64,000 nt of DNA from positions 868,001 through 932,000 of the forward strand of contig NC_089429.1 of the NCBI RefSeq assembly GCF_026210795.1. Direction: 5' to 3'. The DNA comes from Rhizophagus irregularis (taxonomy: Eukaryota; Glomeromycota; Glomeromycetes; Glomerales; Glomeraceae). The position numbers and the translations under genes are program-made. The notes below the pieces were generated by a model. It made no database searches and had not been told where the DNA came from. It saw only the letters and a program-made list of their open reading frames with translations. Below, in pieces: positions 11,068 to 23,228 of this stretch; position 1 is the stretch's first letter; every line of letters starts with the position of its first letter.

Positions 11068-11195
11068 TAGTGCCTCGACCCGGATGAAAACCGTCATCCG
11101 GATTACACAAAAAAAAAATCCGGATTACATCCGGATTGACCCGGATTTTGAATCCGGATCAGATAATCCGGATAGAAACCGGAATCCGGATTGGA
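11068..11195. repeat. Left terminal and subterminal repeats of the hAT element
   Basis: After the terminal inverted repeat come many copies of ccggat/atccgg in both orientations within about 120 bases. The mirror region at 14870..15002 has the same motif. Clustered subterminal motifs are commonly transposase binding sites in hAT elements. Binding here is inferred. Confidence 0.75.
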
Positions 11196-11399
11196 TTTAC
11201 ATATAATTTTTTTTTGACTGCGAACTAAAGTTAAACAATTTTCGCATAATACTTCAAAATATTTATTGTCAAAAATTACCAAATAATAATTACTGAAATC
11301 TGATGCAAAAATATACTAAAAATAATTTAAGAAATAGATATTAATTATAATTAAATTATGATAGCAGCAATTTAATTATTTCATTTTTATTTTAACATT

Positions 11400-12260
11400 T
11401 CTTTATGTTTATACAACAATTTCATAGCATTTATGTTTTTGTTAATAAGCTTTATAAAATTTATTAATAAAATTATTTTTAAGTTTATAGCATTATTTAA
11501 TAAATTTGTGGCTTTTAATAAATTTTATATAAGCTTTGTGTCATTTGTGGCTTTTATGAGTAGGACTTGTGGTTTTATAGATGAGATCACAACTTTTTTT
11601 AATAGGATTATATATGGCTTTTTTGATAAAAATATGGCTTTTTATTTTGATAAAAATTAAAATCATTTTGTGGCTTTTTTTGATAAAAATTAAGATTACA
11701 TTATGGCTTTTTTTTGATAAAATTAAGTTTGTTTTATGACTTCTTTTAATAAATATATGGTTTTTTTAATAAAATTGTGGCTTTTTTTGATAAAATCATG
11801 ATAGTTTTCTTGATAAAAATTAAGATCATATTATGGCTTTTTTTTTGATAAAAATTAAGATCACATTATGACTTTTGTTGATAAAATAATGCTTGTTTTA
11901 TGGATTCTTTTAATAAAATATATAACTTTATTAATAAAATCATGGCTTTTTGATAAAATTATAGTTCTTTTTGATAAACATTAAGATCATTTTATGGCTT
12001 TTTTTTTGATAAAATTTATACTTGTTTATGATGAGATATAGTTTTTTTAATAAAATTATGATACTAGTTTTTTTTGATAAATATCAAAGATCATTTTATG
12101 GCTTTTTTGATAAAATATATAGCTTTTTTAATAAAATTATGGCTTTTTTAATAGAATTATAGCTTTTTGATAAATATATAGGCTTTTTTTTTTGATAAAT
12201 ATTAAAATCATTTTATGGCTTTTTTTGATAAAATCTTAATTTTATAAATTTATAATAAAA
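11400..12260 (+). repeat. Degenerate repeats inside the hAT 5' region
   Basis: A run of imperfect units of roughly 35-45 bases, built on tatggctttttttgataaaa and attaagatcattt, fills the space between the left end and the transposase. Small open frames here are products of the repeat and are not called as genes. Confidence 0.6.
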
Positions 12261-12373
12261 AGCCATAACCTTACTTAAAAAAACACTATATAAATGCTGT
12301 AATTTCACCTTGATAATTTTTACATAATTTCACTTTGAAATTAAATTTAATATTTAAAAATAATTTATTAAAT

Positions 12374-14629
12374 ATGGCAGATGATAGTAGTTATATTCTA
12401 CCTTCAAGTGATGATGACTTTAGTGAAGAAATTACTAATGAAATGGTCCAAATACCAGAATTACCAGTAGCTACAAGTGAAATAGAACAAATAAATGTAA
12501 TTAGTATACCTGACTCAACAGTTCAAATATCAGCTAAATTACAAACAAAAGTAAGTAGTTGGGTATGGAAATATTTTATTAAAGATTATAATAATAAAGG
12601 TGAAATACGTGCATATTGTCAATTTGTAATGGAAAATGGAGATAAATGTACAAAGAATTATAAATATGATGGATCTACAGGAAACCTTAGTAGTCATATT
12701 ATTAAACATGGAATTATACCACCTACAGCAGCAGAAAATTTACCTGCTGCTGAAATTAAATCAAAGCCTATACAATCTATTGATAATATTGGACAAAAAG
12801 AAAAGGAAGAATCTACATTACGATGGATTCTATTGACAACACAACCCCTTTCAACTGTAATTCACAAAGCCTATATTGAACATATGCATATCATAGATCC
12901 AGAATTTATAGTTCCTGGAGAGAGGAAAATTAGAATGATGATTGCTCAAAGTTATGGATATAATAGAAACAAATTAAAGCAATTTTTAAAATCTGCCCAA
13001 TCCATTTCTTTGACCACTGATTTGTGGTCTTCTAGGTCAAAACATGGTTATTTAGGTTTAACAGCAACTTGGATTAATCAAAATTTTGAAATAACAGATA
13101 TTTTACTTGAAATATCCTATTTTCCAGCACCACATACTGCAGATAAAATTGCACAAACTATTAAAATGATTATCCAAAAATGGGAAATTGAAAACCTTAT
13201 AGTATCAATTACAACTGACAATGGTGCTAATGTAGTAGCTGCTATTCGTGAATTAGCACCAATTGAAAGGTTTTCCTGTGCAGCACATACTTTACAATTA
13301 GCTATTGGAAAGGGTTTAAAACTTGTGGAAGATTTAGCAATACGTGCAAGACAGTTAATTAATTTTTTTTCAACTCAAAAACAGATTGAACGATTAGTTA
13401 AAATACAAAAAGATAATGGTTATGAGGAGCAATTACATTTAATACAAGATATTCCCACTAGGTAAATAAAAATTTTAAATCTTTAATTTTGTTTACAAAT
13501 TACAATATAATGCTAATATATTTAATTTTATTTCAATTATTTAAGATGGAATTCAACTTATTTAGCATGGGATCGTCTTATTTTCCTTCAATGTGCTATT
13601 CTTCAGCTTAATGTAAATTTATCTTGTTCTTTAATACGTGAAGAAAAAGCTGATAGTATCAAATTGAAAAAAATTATGTTGAGTGATAATGAATGGGAAT
13701 TACTAGATGAATTATGTAATATTTTGTCACCATTTGAAAAAGCTACACGAGATTTGTCTGGAAATACTTATGTTACATTAAGTCAAGTGGTTCCTATTAT
13801 TACAAGACTTACAAATTCTTTAAATCCATCTGGTAATTTATATGAAGAAGAACCTGATGATAGTTTTAATGATTTAGAAGAAGAAAATTCAACTAACCAG
13901 CAAACTAATTATGATAATATTAGAGAAACTTTAGAAAATGTAAAGAAAAATATTTACAGAAGTTTGAGATACTATTGGAAAATACCAAACGAGTTTGGTA
14001 TTATGGCAGCACTTTTAGACCCAAGATATAAGAATCTTGATTTTATTTCTGATGATAGTATAAAGAGAAAATTTCATTCTACTTTAAGAACACGATATGA
14101 CCAATTAAAATGGGATATAAGTCAGCAAAGTATTCCATCATCACCTACAACTGTTACTTCTGCTGAAAGTTTAATTGCTGGAAGTTCAACTCCAAGTAGA
14201 TCTTTACGTGACCATAAAGCAAGACGTGAACAAAAAGCAAAAGAAGTATTTCAAAGAACAGAAATCCCTACATCATCAATGGAGGATGAAATTACAAGCT
14301 ATCTTCTTATGCCAATTGCAAGGGAAAATAAAAATCCATTAGATTGGTGGAGAGTAAAACGTGAAATTTTTCCAATTCTCTCTTTAATTGCACAAAAGTA
14401 CTTAGGTATTCCTGCTACCTCTGTAGCTTCTGAGCGACTTTTCTCTGATGCAGGAAATCATATTACATCAAAAAGAAATTCATTGGACCCTGGCCTATTG
14501 GGAAAAATGATATTTTTAAAGCGTAATATGCAAACAATGGATCATATTAATGTGTTTCCTCCAGATTTAGATGTGGAAAAGAGTAATTCAGAAGAATATT
14601 TATCTGAATGTGAATTTGAGGAATGGTAA
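12374..14629 (+). CDS. hAT family transposase, 723 aa (two exons)
   Basis: Exons 12374..13461 and 13546..14629 join through a GT..AG intron. The junction rebuilds the hAT motif IPTRWNSTYLAW exactly, which supports the splice. A BED-type zinc finger is visible near residues 60-110 (VWKYF, then paired Cys and spaced His up to SSHIIKHG). Candidate catalytic acids are in LTTDLWSS, ITTDNGAN and, near the C-terminus, ASERLFSDAG. The C-terminal hAT dimerisation region runs DWWRVKREIFP to SKRNSLDPGLLGKMIFLK. The ATG at 12374 opens the acidic N-terminus after the upstream repeats. The frame contains no stop or frameshift. It would cut and paste the surrounding element. Confidence 0.93.
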
Positions 14630-14869
14630 ATAAATAATAATTTTTATCTACAATTATTTGTTATTTGTTAATGTATAAATTTAAATAAATAAATCTGATA
14701 CAAACTTCAATAAATAAATTATAATTGAAAAATCTTCTTAAACTTACTGTATTAAAAAGTTTAATATAACTAATAAATTTTAATAAAAAAAATTATCCAT
14801 AATATCATTTAGATATAGAACGTTATGGATCAGCAAAATTATTATTATTAAAAAAAAAAAAAAAAATTT

Positions 14870-15002
14870 CATCCGGATTCCGGGTCAAACCGGATATTTT
14901 TCATCCGGTTTATAATCCGGATGAAAACCGTAGAAATCCGGATATCCGAAAAAAAAAAATCCGGATCAATCCGGATTGATCCGGATACGGGTCGAGGCAC
15001 TA
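14870..15002. repeat. Right terminal and subterminal repeats of the hAT element
   Basis: Many ccggat motifs in both orientations lead into the terminal repeat cgggtcgaggcacta, followed directly by the 8-base duplication tgtgcatg. This mirrors the left end. Confidence 0.75.
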
Positions 15003-15508
15003 TGTGCATGGAGGTACAGTAACTGTCGATCACTTCAGGTGATACTTTAAAAAACATTTCAGTTTATATTATGTAGATCAGATTTTAGTTAATTTGAGCC
15101 AGAATTATCTCTAAATATGGACTGCAATTTTCAACGTTGTTTAATATTTTTTAGAATCATAAATAATATCGCATAAAATTGCAACTTTAATTAAAAATTT
15201 GGTCTGGGACGGTTCAGACCACATCTTCATATTTTAATTAATAACTATAATTTTTTTTAATTAAGGGACATATCTGTCACTCAATCGGAGAAATTTAATT
15301 AATACAATACAAGTATACAACACAGTTAAAGTTACACTGAAATATTCATGAAAATATCATACGATTTTGTGAAATCACAAAGATAGAATATATCAGTAAG
15401 TATTGAAAACATATTTAACATAATAATCAATTTATCTTAATAATAAGTAATTATTTTAAGATAAAATTGATTTAATTAGGCGAAATTTAAAAATATTCTT
15501 TAGTCTTA

Positions 15509-16340
15509 GAATACGCTGATAGTAGTGGTACGTTAAATGCTTACTTATTTAAGCAACCATTTTAATGTTTCGAACTGGAATGATAGATCCCACTTAGCAT
15601 TGCAATTGGCCAGCTCTGTAGAATTTTTGCAGATAATGATATTATTCATTGTGACCTGGTAATACTATATATTTTTTATATATTTTATTCATTCTAATAT
15701 CATTTATTTTAAAAAAAAATACAGCATAATAATTGAAGCATGGAAATAATATACATATACTTATATATACATCAGAAAAATATTAAATTAGCAGATTTTT
15801 GTTTATCAAAATAAAATTGTCGAAGCATCAAGTGACATATCAAAAGCACTTGGTGTATTACCCTATATCGATATGGACCCAAAAGTTTCGATGACAAAGA
15901 AAATTATAAATTAAATAAAAAATCTGATGTATACAGCATTGAAGTTTTATTTTGGCAAATTTCAAGTGGATGCAGACCTTTTTGTTGAAATTAATTATGG
16001 TCCAAGTTTAATGTTATTTATATTAAATGGTAAAAGAGAAAAAATTGTTGATGGAACTCCTGTTAAATATGGTAAAATATATACAGGTAACATTAATAAC
16101 CTTATTAATATTTTTTTATGAGCATTATTATTGATATTAATTTTATTTACTAATTGATTAGCATGTTGGAATTATGAACCGAATGAACGTCTAAATATGC
16201 AAGAAGTTGTTGTGACACTTAAAGCAATCATTTCTTCTGAAATTACCATTTATAATAACTTAATGAAGACAAAAAAAAATTCTTTTTCATCAGAAAATTA
16301 TGAAACAAATTTAGAATCAAGAAAGGATCTTTGGATATAA
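15509..16340 (+). pseudogene. Decayed TKL kinase
   Basis: Kinase signatures appear in order but in different frames: EYADSSGTLNAYL, WNDRSHLALQLASSVEFL, DNDIIHCDL, an intron-like gap, then [60 protein letters not shown], another GT..AG intron, and CWNYEPNERLNMQEVVVTLK with a short tail. The frame changes at least three times and stops interrupt the path. DFG is DFC, and HCDL replaces HRDL. The N-terminal lobe (glycine loop and lysine) was not found upstream, where the hAT element now sits. The copy is best read as a dead paralog of the neighbouring kinase family. Confidence 0.85.
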
Positions 16341-16641
16341 ATAATGGTTTAAATATTAACAGATAGTTTAATATTTGATACCATCAAATATTACACCATT
16401 AAATATTAATGTATGTGATAGTAGGATAAGGCGGTAATTGTAGTAGTCGTATGAATTTTATTGTCAATGACGTCTTTTCAATTATAAAGTTGATATCCTT
16501 TATTGAGAATCTAGAATAAAATTATTAAAAAATACAAGCTTATTGTATCCACTGATGTTTTTTATTATGAATTTCAAGCCTTATTATAATATTTTTTTTT
16601 TTACATTTCATTATTATTTCACAAAAAATCTTTTGTTAATT
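16341..16641. other. Short spacer, nothing recognised
   Basis: AT-rich sequence between the kinase pseudogene and the minus-strand pseudogene. No feature was recognised. Confidence 0.4.
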
Positions 16642-17040
16642 GCAAACCTTTTTGATGAGTTTTACCTTTTATATATATTAAAACATTTCTTTTTACAATT
16701 ATCACAAAAGCATTGTGTGTGACCTAACTCGTTTCTTTTATGTATTATCAATATTATTCATCATTTTTCTTACATGTTTTGAAGATGAACATGATAAAGT
16801 AATTTTTGATTAATATGTATAATTAATTGGCTCTTTACAATCAAATTGTTTCATTCGTTTTTTATTTGAATTAAGATTGGCTATACAAAAAACCAATTTT
16901 TCAGCAGGATCTTTCATAAAATCCTATTATGCCATTATACCAAAATTTCTTTTATAGTATAAATTGACAATTGCACCAGTTTCCGAAATAAGAATAAAGG
17001 TGATACCAGTTTCTAAATTTGGAACAATAATTTGGGTATG
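16642..17040 (-). pseudogene. Unidentified decayed gene fragment
   Basis: On the minus strand a coherent reading begins HTQIIVPNLETGITFILISE and continues to FGIMA. Two adjacent stops (TAA TAG) follow, and then the same frame resumes as DFMKDPAEKLVFCIANLNSN up to a stop. Further on, in another frame, ELGHTQCFCDNCKKKC suggests a small Cys cluster. The alternation of good coding text with stops and shifts indicates decay. I cannot name the family. Confidence 0.5.
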
Positions 17041-17570
17041 AAAAATTAAAAAATGGGAAATATTGAAAGAATATAATGAAATCTACAAATATCGATGTGA
17101 TGTTCATTTTTTTTTAAATAAAAAGGATTGTTAAAAACATATTTATTTAAAAGCTTTTTTTACATAATATTTTCATATATAATAACTGAAAATAACAAAT
17201 GAAATCCGCAACTTACTTTTTAATTTAAAAGATTATGCAATGTAATTAATATATTTATTGCATGCAACGGGTAAAAAAAATATTTTGTTGTTCAATTAAT
17301 AATTAAAAATATCTCTGTCTAATAATTTTTTCTAATAAACTATAATATTTAATATATATTTTAACATTTCAAAGAGAATTACAATGAAAATGATAAAATA
17401 AACTGTCTATAAAATAAAGTAATCGTAGTTTCTTATTATGAACTGCAGATGATAGATAGTACATATGTTTGTTAACCGGTAATGCACTGCTACTTTTGTA
17501 AGGGATTCTTGGGTTCATTTAAATCTGGAAATTTGACCTAAATTGTTATTATAAAATTACTCTATATTTT

Positions 17571-17705
17571 TTAATATTGTAATAGGTCAAATTCTTCTTT
17601 CTGATACCCGGGAAAAGTTGCTTCTGATATTGCATAATTATTTACATAAGTAGTATTTGACATTGATGGATTTGGATGTACAGTATATCTTCTTGAGGTT
17701 TATTT
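17571..17705 (-). pseudogene. Possible gene-tail fragment
   Basis: About 36 codons on the minus strand read coherently (HPNPSMSNTTYVNNY, then ATFPGYQKEEFDLLQY) and end in TAA. Upstream sequence is open in another frame, so a frameshift or lost intron is likely. It resembles the low-complexity tails seen after Rhizophagus kinase domains, but this is only an impression. Confidence 0.3.
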
Positions 17706-18532
17706 TGTGAATTATTTTCATTTGAATGATTTTCATTTTTAATGATTTATTTCCGTTTTTAAATATTCGATGTAACTTGTCTTTATTTTTTTCAATGAAT
17801 TCAAAATTGGAATAGTAAATTTAACTTCAGATTTACTTTAGAATCGAAGCATGATTGGCCTATTATTGATCAGCTGATTCGTTCATGTGATCATTCAACG
17901 CACGATATTAAAAAAAAAGAATAAAAAAAACATTTCCTATATTATAGTAACAAAACACTCGTTTTATTTTAATAAAAGAAGAATAAATTACGTTTTCTCT
18001 TTAATAAAAACAACTGATTTTAGTTTTTTTTATCAAATCATAAAAAATAATAAAAACTGATTTTGGGTTTTTATTTAAAAAAAAAATATCAAATGCAATT
18101 TTATATTAAAAAAAATGTGTTTTGTTTATTACATAAAAAAGTTTCATTTATTAAATAATTTTTTTTTATTAAGGAACAGAAGTAACTAATTGGCACAGTC
18201 AGTTGTTTTGTCATATTCGCGAAATTTGATGCAGTATCATATTTAGATTAATGTGAAAAACTGAAAAACAAATATACGATAAGAATGAATGGCTATGGAT
18301 TTACTAATATAAAATTTTAATATAAAATTGGTAAACCTATGATAACTAATCTAATTTTCTAACCTAATTTTTTTAATCTATTATGGTTTAATTGTACTTT
18401 TTATGTCGAGGAGTGATGACATCACCCATCTTTTTTTTCACTTATCAAATATATTGTTTTTTTACAAATATTTTACACTAGTATTATATTAGTATAAAAT
18501 ATCAAAAGAATAAAAATAATTAAGAAATATTG
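17706..18532. other. Intergenic, nothing recognised
   Basis: AT-rich spacer with several A/T runs, downstream of the F-box gene stop codon. No supported feature on either strand. Confidence 0.4.
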
Positions 18533-20011
18533 CTAAAAAGAACGAAAATCATGATAATTATATTCTTTAATTACACCCTCATCAAAATATTTTTTTATAA
18601 TCTTATCATGTTCTGTAAAACTTCCATTATAGCGGAGTTTGATAATATTTAAAATGAGTGGTGATTTTCTTTTTTTCCAATTTTCAAAAAAAATTTCTAA
18701 GCCTTCAATTGTAAATATTAAATTAAATGAATATTCACACAAAGTTTCTGGTGAATAATCTGATATAATTTCTAATAATTTGTCACCATTATGTTCTTTA
18801 CTATCCAATAAAGCCAACATTTCTAATTGTGTACAATTTAAAAAGATTTCTTTTAAATCTTCAAAATTTTCAGGTTCAATATTAATAATTGTAAACCTTT
18901 TAATCTTTGGACAACATTTAGAAATTGTTATAATTAATTTTTTAGTATAAATAGGATCATGAACTTTCATTTTAAGTATATTAATCTCTAAAATATTTCC
19001 ATTAGATTTTTCAATCAACATATAATCTTTAATAAAGGATGGTAAATAATAATCATGTATTTTTAGATATTCAAGATTTGGAAATGAAGTAATTGATAAA
19101 TATTCATCCCAAGCTTCCACCGTGTAACCTTCAAATAACATATTAAAATCCATATCATTAATAAGTTCTAAATGTTGTAAATTTATCAATGATGTAAGAA
19201 TTTTGGGTGATAATAATCCAATAAATGGTCTTATAATGAATTTTTTTAATGTAGAAGCTTTCTTCATAATTATACTACTCAATGGAATAAATTCAAAGAT
19301 ATCCGATCTTTCTTCATGAAAAAAATCTATGGATAATGATTGTAAATTTCTTTGAATTTCAATGAAATTAACTAATCCTACTATGATATTTCCTTTACAT
19401 TCAATTACTTCCAAGTGTTTAATATTTTGACAAATTTGTGTCATATCAAATAAATTTGCTATTGTCAGAAACATAAGATTAATTATTAATGTACATAATT
19501 GAGAAAAGCAAGTAGTTGCCCCTTGATATTTAAATAAAGGATGTGATGTATTCCAATAAAAAAGTTTTAAACCTTTACAATTATTTATAAATAACTCATA
19601 AAATTCTTGTTCCAATACATACTTCTCATATTTTTCTGCAATCCATTTTTCATCATTATATCCTTTACTATTAACTAATGACTGTGATATACTACTAATT
19701 AAATCTGGTGAAATTTGAGTGAAAAAGCTAATATAGTTAAACAATGGTTTATCATAAGGAATTTCAGTTAAAGAAAATTCAGGGATATTATCAGATAGAA
19801 ATTTCTTTGAAGATTTTGGTAGTAAGAAAATTATCATATTATAAAGTTTAGAAGGTGAAAATCCTTTTAGAGAAGATGGATTTTTCCATAATATTGGTAT
19901 AGCTATACGACACCAGTATCTATTCACCAAAATGCATGAATATAAAGATGATAAATCATATTGTAATTCATTAATAATAATTTGAAGACAATCTTCAGCA
20001 ATATGCAACAT
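18533..20011 (-). CDS. F-box-like protein with degenerate leucine-rich C-terminus, 492 aa
   Basis: The N-terminus fits the divergent F-box of Rhizophagus: DCLQIIINELQYDLSSLYSC, then LVNRYWCRIAIPILWKNP (residues about 7-45). The same pattern opens the two F-box genes at 34964 and 59257. The remainder is rich in Leu, Ile, Phe and Asn with repeated LxxLxIxxC-like strings, consistent with degenerate leucine-rich repeats used for substrate recognition. It is predicted to be an adaptor of an SCF-type E3 ubiquitin ligase, with unknown substrate. The gene is a single intact exon. The first ATG is immediately followed by the F-box, which supports the start. Pseudogene fragments lie on both sides. Confidence 0.85.
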   Translation of the reverse strand: MLHIAEDCLQIIINELQYDLSSLYSCILVNRYWCRIAIPILWKNPSSLKGFSPSKLYNMIIFLLPKSSKKFLSDNIPEFSLTEIPYDKPLFNYISFFTQISPDLISSISQSLVNSKGYNDEKWIAEKYEKYVLEQEFYELFINNCKGLKLFYWNTSHPLFKYQGATTCFSQLCTLIINLMFLTIANLFDMTQICQNIKHLEVIECKGNIIVGLVNFIEIQRNLQSLSIDFFHEERSDIFEFIPLSSIIMKKASTLKKFIIRPFIGLLSPKILTSLINLQHLELINDMDFNMLFEGYTVEAWDEYLSITSFPNLEYLKIHDYYLPSFIKDYMLIEKSNGNILEINILKMKVHDPIYTKKLIITISKCCPKIKRFTIINIEPENFEDLKEIFLNCTQLEMLALLDSKEHNGDKLLEIISDYSPETLCEYSFNLIFTIEGLEIFFENWKKRKSPLILNIIKLRYNGSFTEHDKIIKKYFDEGVIKEYNYHDFRSF

Positions 20012-20741
20012 TATTTTGAATTTAATAAAGAGTCAAAGATAAAGAATTTAAGATAAAAAATTTAGGAGAATATATATGTATTTGTATAAAATGATAGTGT
20101 AAATAATTGTAATTATCAGTCAGTTAGTGCCAAATTTGACCACAGTGATTCTTTCATATGAAATGATCTTATGTTTCAATTATAGTGTAGAACACTAGTT
20201 TTATAATTATTGTTATTCAGTATAGTTAAAATGACTTCATTAATAATCATTATATAACCATGATTAGTAATCTTAATTACAAATACACTAACCTGTTTTT
20301 TTCATGTATATCATGTATAACAAAAAAAATACATTCATTTCCCTGTAAAGAAACTAAATTTACCATTCTTTCAAAATAAAATAAAGTTTAATCACTTTTT
20401 CCATTATTTTATTGTTTGGTTAATTATGATTCTTAAAATCTCTCATATAATTATAAGAGAATACTTTTTTTTATTCCGCTTTTTGTACCATAAAAATAAA
20501 AATTTGTTTTAAATAATATTCATTTTTAAATTCGATGTGTTTTTTATTTGATCAATTTGATTATTAAAAATATTTATAAGTAATCAAATAACTTTTTAAA
20601 TAATTTTGAAAGTTAAGCTTTAAATAGTAATTCATCAAATACAGTTAGTGGGAATTTATAACGCAATTAAAAAAAAAGTAATTTTTGTTAAATATTATGT
20701 TCGTGGATTATGTTCTATTGTAATCAACCAAAAACTTCATT
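20012..20741. other. Intergenic, nothing recognised
   Basis: AT-rich sequence upstream of the F-box gene, probably including its promoter. Nothing specific was identified. Confidence 0.4.
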
Positions 20742-21011
20742 TCTAAACATTTTAAACAAGATTTCAATTATATCATAGATAAATTTATACAAGATGCTTA
20801 ATTAAAAGCAAGAAATTACAGAAAAGGTATATATATAGAATGGATTTTTTATAATAATTTGAGAAATATACAAGGAGAGTTCAGTGTTGTTTATAAGGCC
20901 AATTTGTTAGGTAGGTATCTAAATGAGTGGAATAATACACAATTGTGGAAGAGACCGTTTTATAAGCTTGAGGTTGAAATACAAAATGGGAAAATATTAT
21001 ATCGCAGGTAA
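20742..21011 (+). pseudogene. Fragment of a TKL kinase N-terminus
   Basis: One frame reads SKHFKQDFN, then DKFIQDA, a stop, LKARNY, IEWIFYNNLRNIQ, GEFSVVYKANL and WKRPFYKLEVEIQNGK to a stop. This matches the order seen in intact Rhizophagus kinases such as the one at 38746 (NWTSGNNDIDNLIKNCQ, IEWIPYNNLQNIEYLTRGGF). The glycine loop is damaged, an in-frame TAA is present, and the catalytic part is missing. Confidence 0.7.
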
Positions 21012-23228
21012 TGACAGCTCATTGATTATTTTTGAATTCTATGATGTCTTGAGATATATATATATGTGCACCGCCCTAAAAACAAAATTCAACAATGGAC
21101 AATATTTATGGTAAATAGTCTTACAACGGTTACCATCAAGAGAAAGAAGGTCATCTGGAAAAGCTGGCGGTACACTACAAAGAAAATGAATCATGAGACT
21201 AGGTGCCGCTGTAACTGCAGTGAAGCTTCTACATTATGCTCACTTAGTGACACTAACTCTTATTACTTTTTTTTTCAAAAAAAATGTAAATTATTTCCAA
21301 AAATTGATGATCTGGACGAATTTGATAAAATCTGATTCAAAACTTGCAGATTTTCATGGGATACTACCTCACGTCTATTTTAATGATGTCTAGGAAAGAA
21401 CTGAAGTTGGTGGTGTGAAGCAATAACCTATTGCTGTGTTTTTGTCAGATCAATGTACTATTTCTTAAAGATCTCATTTTAATATATGTTTCCAAACTTT
21501 ATTTCTTTCATTTATAAATCATCAATTAGTGAAATCAAAGATTTTTCTGTTAGGAAGCGAGAAGTTTTAAATACTTTTAAGCGATTTGATGATTTGATCA
21601 GATTTACTAAGAAATCCTGACGGTAATATTTGATAATACACAATACACTTTAGCAACAAGTTATCACGTGAAAAGTAAAATAACCAAATGGCAAGATGGC
21701 GTAGTAATTTATTAATCATCAAAGTTATCAAACAATTTAACTACAAATAATATTTGAAATGAAGAAATGCTATGTCATCCTTAGTATGTAAAGGTTCTTT
21801 AAAGATAATCGTTATATCTTTAAATGTAAAATATTAATTTACGTTAAATTATTTCACACAATACTTTTCTAAACAAAGTCATGACAAACCATTTTTCATA
21901 GAAAACTATTTGTAATGTATGTATGTAAATAGAAAATACTGATATTAAAATATGACTTCATGTGTATAATGACGTAAGAATATCTTATTATAATCAATCA
22001 ATCATTACTAATCCCGATTTAAGTAAAATACAGTACATAAAATAGCCACTGTTTCTCTTTATTCTCTTTAACCCCTCTTTCCTTTCTTACTACTTCTCGC
22101 TCTTCTTTTTCTTTATTTTTTTTTGCTAAGTATGGTAAAGGTAAGGTACAACCAACTCCACATCACATTTTAGAACCGGCCAACTCCACGTTGAAAAATT
22201 ATAAAAACCGTTAAAGTTAAAAACCGTACTTAAACAAATTTTTAATGAAAATTGAGTAGAGAAACCTGTGTTTATTGCTCGGTCGTCTTTCCCACATTAC
22301 GTATATATACGTACGTATTATATGTATGTATGTACATAGTACGTATTGTGTATATATGTAAACCAAATAATTAGATGGGGGGATGAGAAAGCTTATTTTG
22401 ATTTTACAAAAATAATTTCTTTCTTGTTCTGATGCGCTTGTGCATAATTTTTTTTTTGATTTTACGTTAATTACTTTCTTATCTTTCTTGTTATTTTGAT
22501 GCACTTGCGCATAAGTAGTAGTACCTGGGGCCAGAACATAACTAAAAAACACAGTTTATGTATAGAAATCGATCAAGTTGTGTTGTTATATATCTTTAAT
22601 TCTATATGTCCGAACTTCTCTGCTCAATTTTTGTTCTTTTAACAACCCAAATACTATTTTTTTTTTTAACCCTATTAATTATAAACTGGTTGTAAAGTTT
22701 TAAAGTAAGTGGTTTTTTTTTTACCTGAACGAAGCTTGTCACCTCTACGTGGTGTTCAGGAGAAACAGCTGTAGGTTAATTTACCATACATCTGGCCAAG
22801 AGCAAGCATCATTTTATTTTACATGTTTTTAGATTTTTTTGCGCCATTTTGTATTGAATATCACGTAAAACGTTTATTGATTGTAAAAATCAAAAAAGAA
22901 ATATTCAAAGTTTGAGGAAACTCAATGATACTAAAAGAAGGAAATTATTAATTGTTTAATAAAGATTTAACGAAAAGCTTTAAATTCTCTTAAAAATTGT
23001 AATTTAGAAGTGAAATACGCAAAATAATTGAATTATACTTTGGAAATGGAAGAACCTTTAATTAATTATGTTCAGGTTTACGCTCAGTATTTTATATACA
23101 TTTATTGTTAAAAAAAAATAATGAAAAAAAGTATTAATTAAATTAAATAAAAAAAAATTCGTAACGTGAAAATCGAATAAATGGAAAAAAATATATTTTG
23201 AAACGAAAAAAGAAAATTAATGCTTGCT
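21012..23228. other. Long AT-rich stretch without a supported gene
   Basis: Short open frames near 21.0-21.4 kb (+) and 22.2-22.5 kb (-) have no convincing coding character. An imperfect direct repeat of about 70 bases lies near 22.42-22.52 kb, each unit carrying gatgc-cttg-gcataa and a tttctt run. It is otherwise simple sequence. Confidence 0.4.

Larger units (their letters stand above)
11068..15002 (+). mobile_element. Complete hAT transposon, 3.9 kb
   Basis: The ends are perfect 15-base inverted repeats, tagtgcctcgacccg at left and its complement at right. They fit the hAT terminal pattern TAGNG. The element is flanked by identical 8-base target duplications tgtgcatg (11060..11067 and 15003..15010), as expected for hAT. 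Both subterminal regions are packed with atccggat-like motifs. One spliced transposase gene without stops lies inside, so the copy could be active or recently so. It landed just upstream of the kinase-Sel1 gene. Confidence 0.95.

Noticed and set aside
22217-22552. A 111-codon minus-strand frame
   Set aside because: It runs through short repeats of ta/cgta-type simple sequence and has no recognisable domain.
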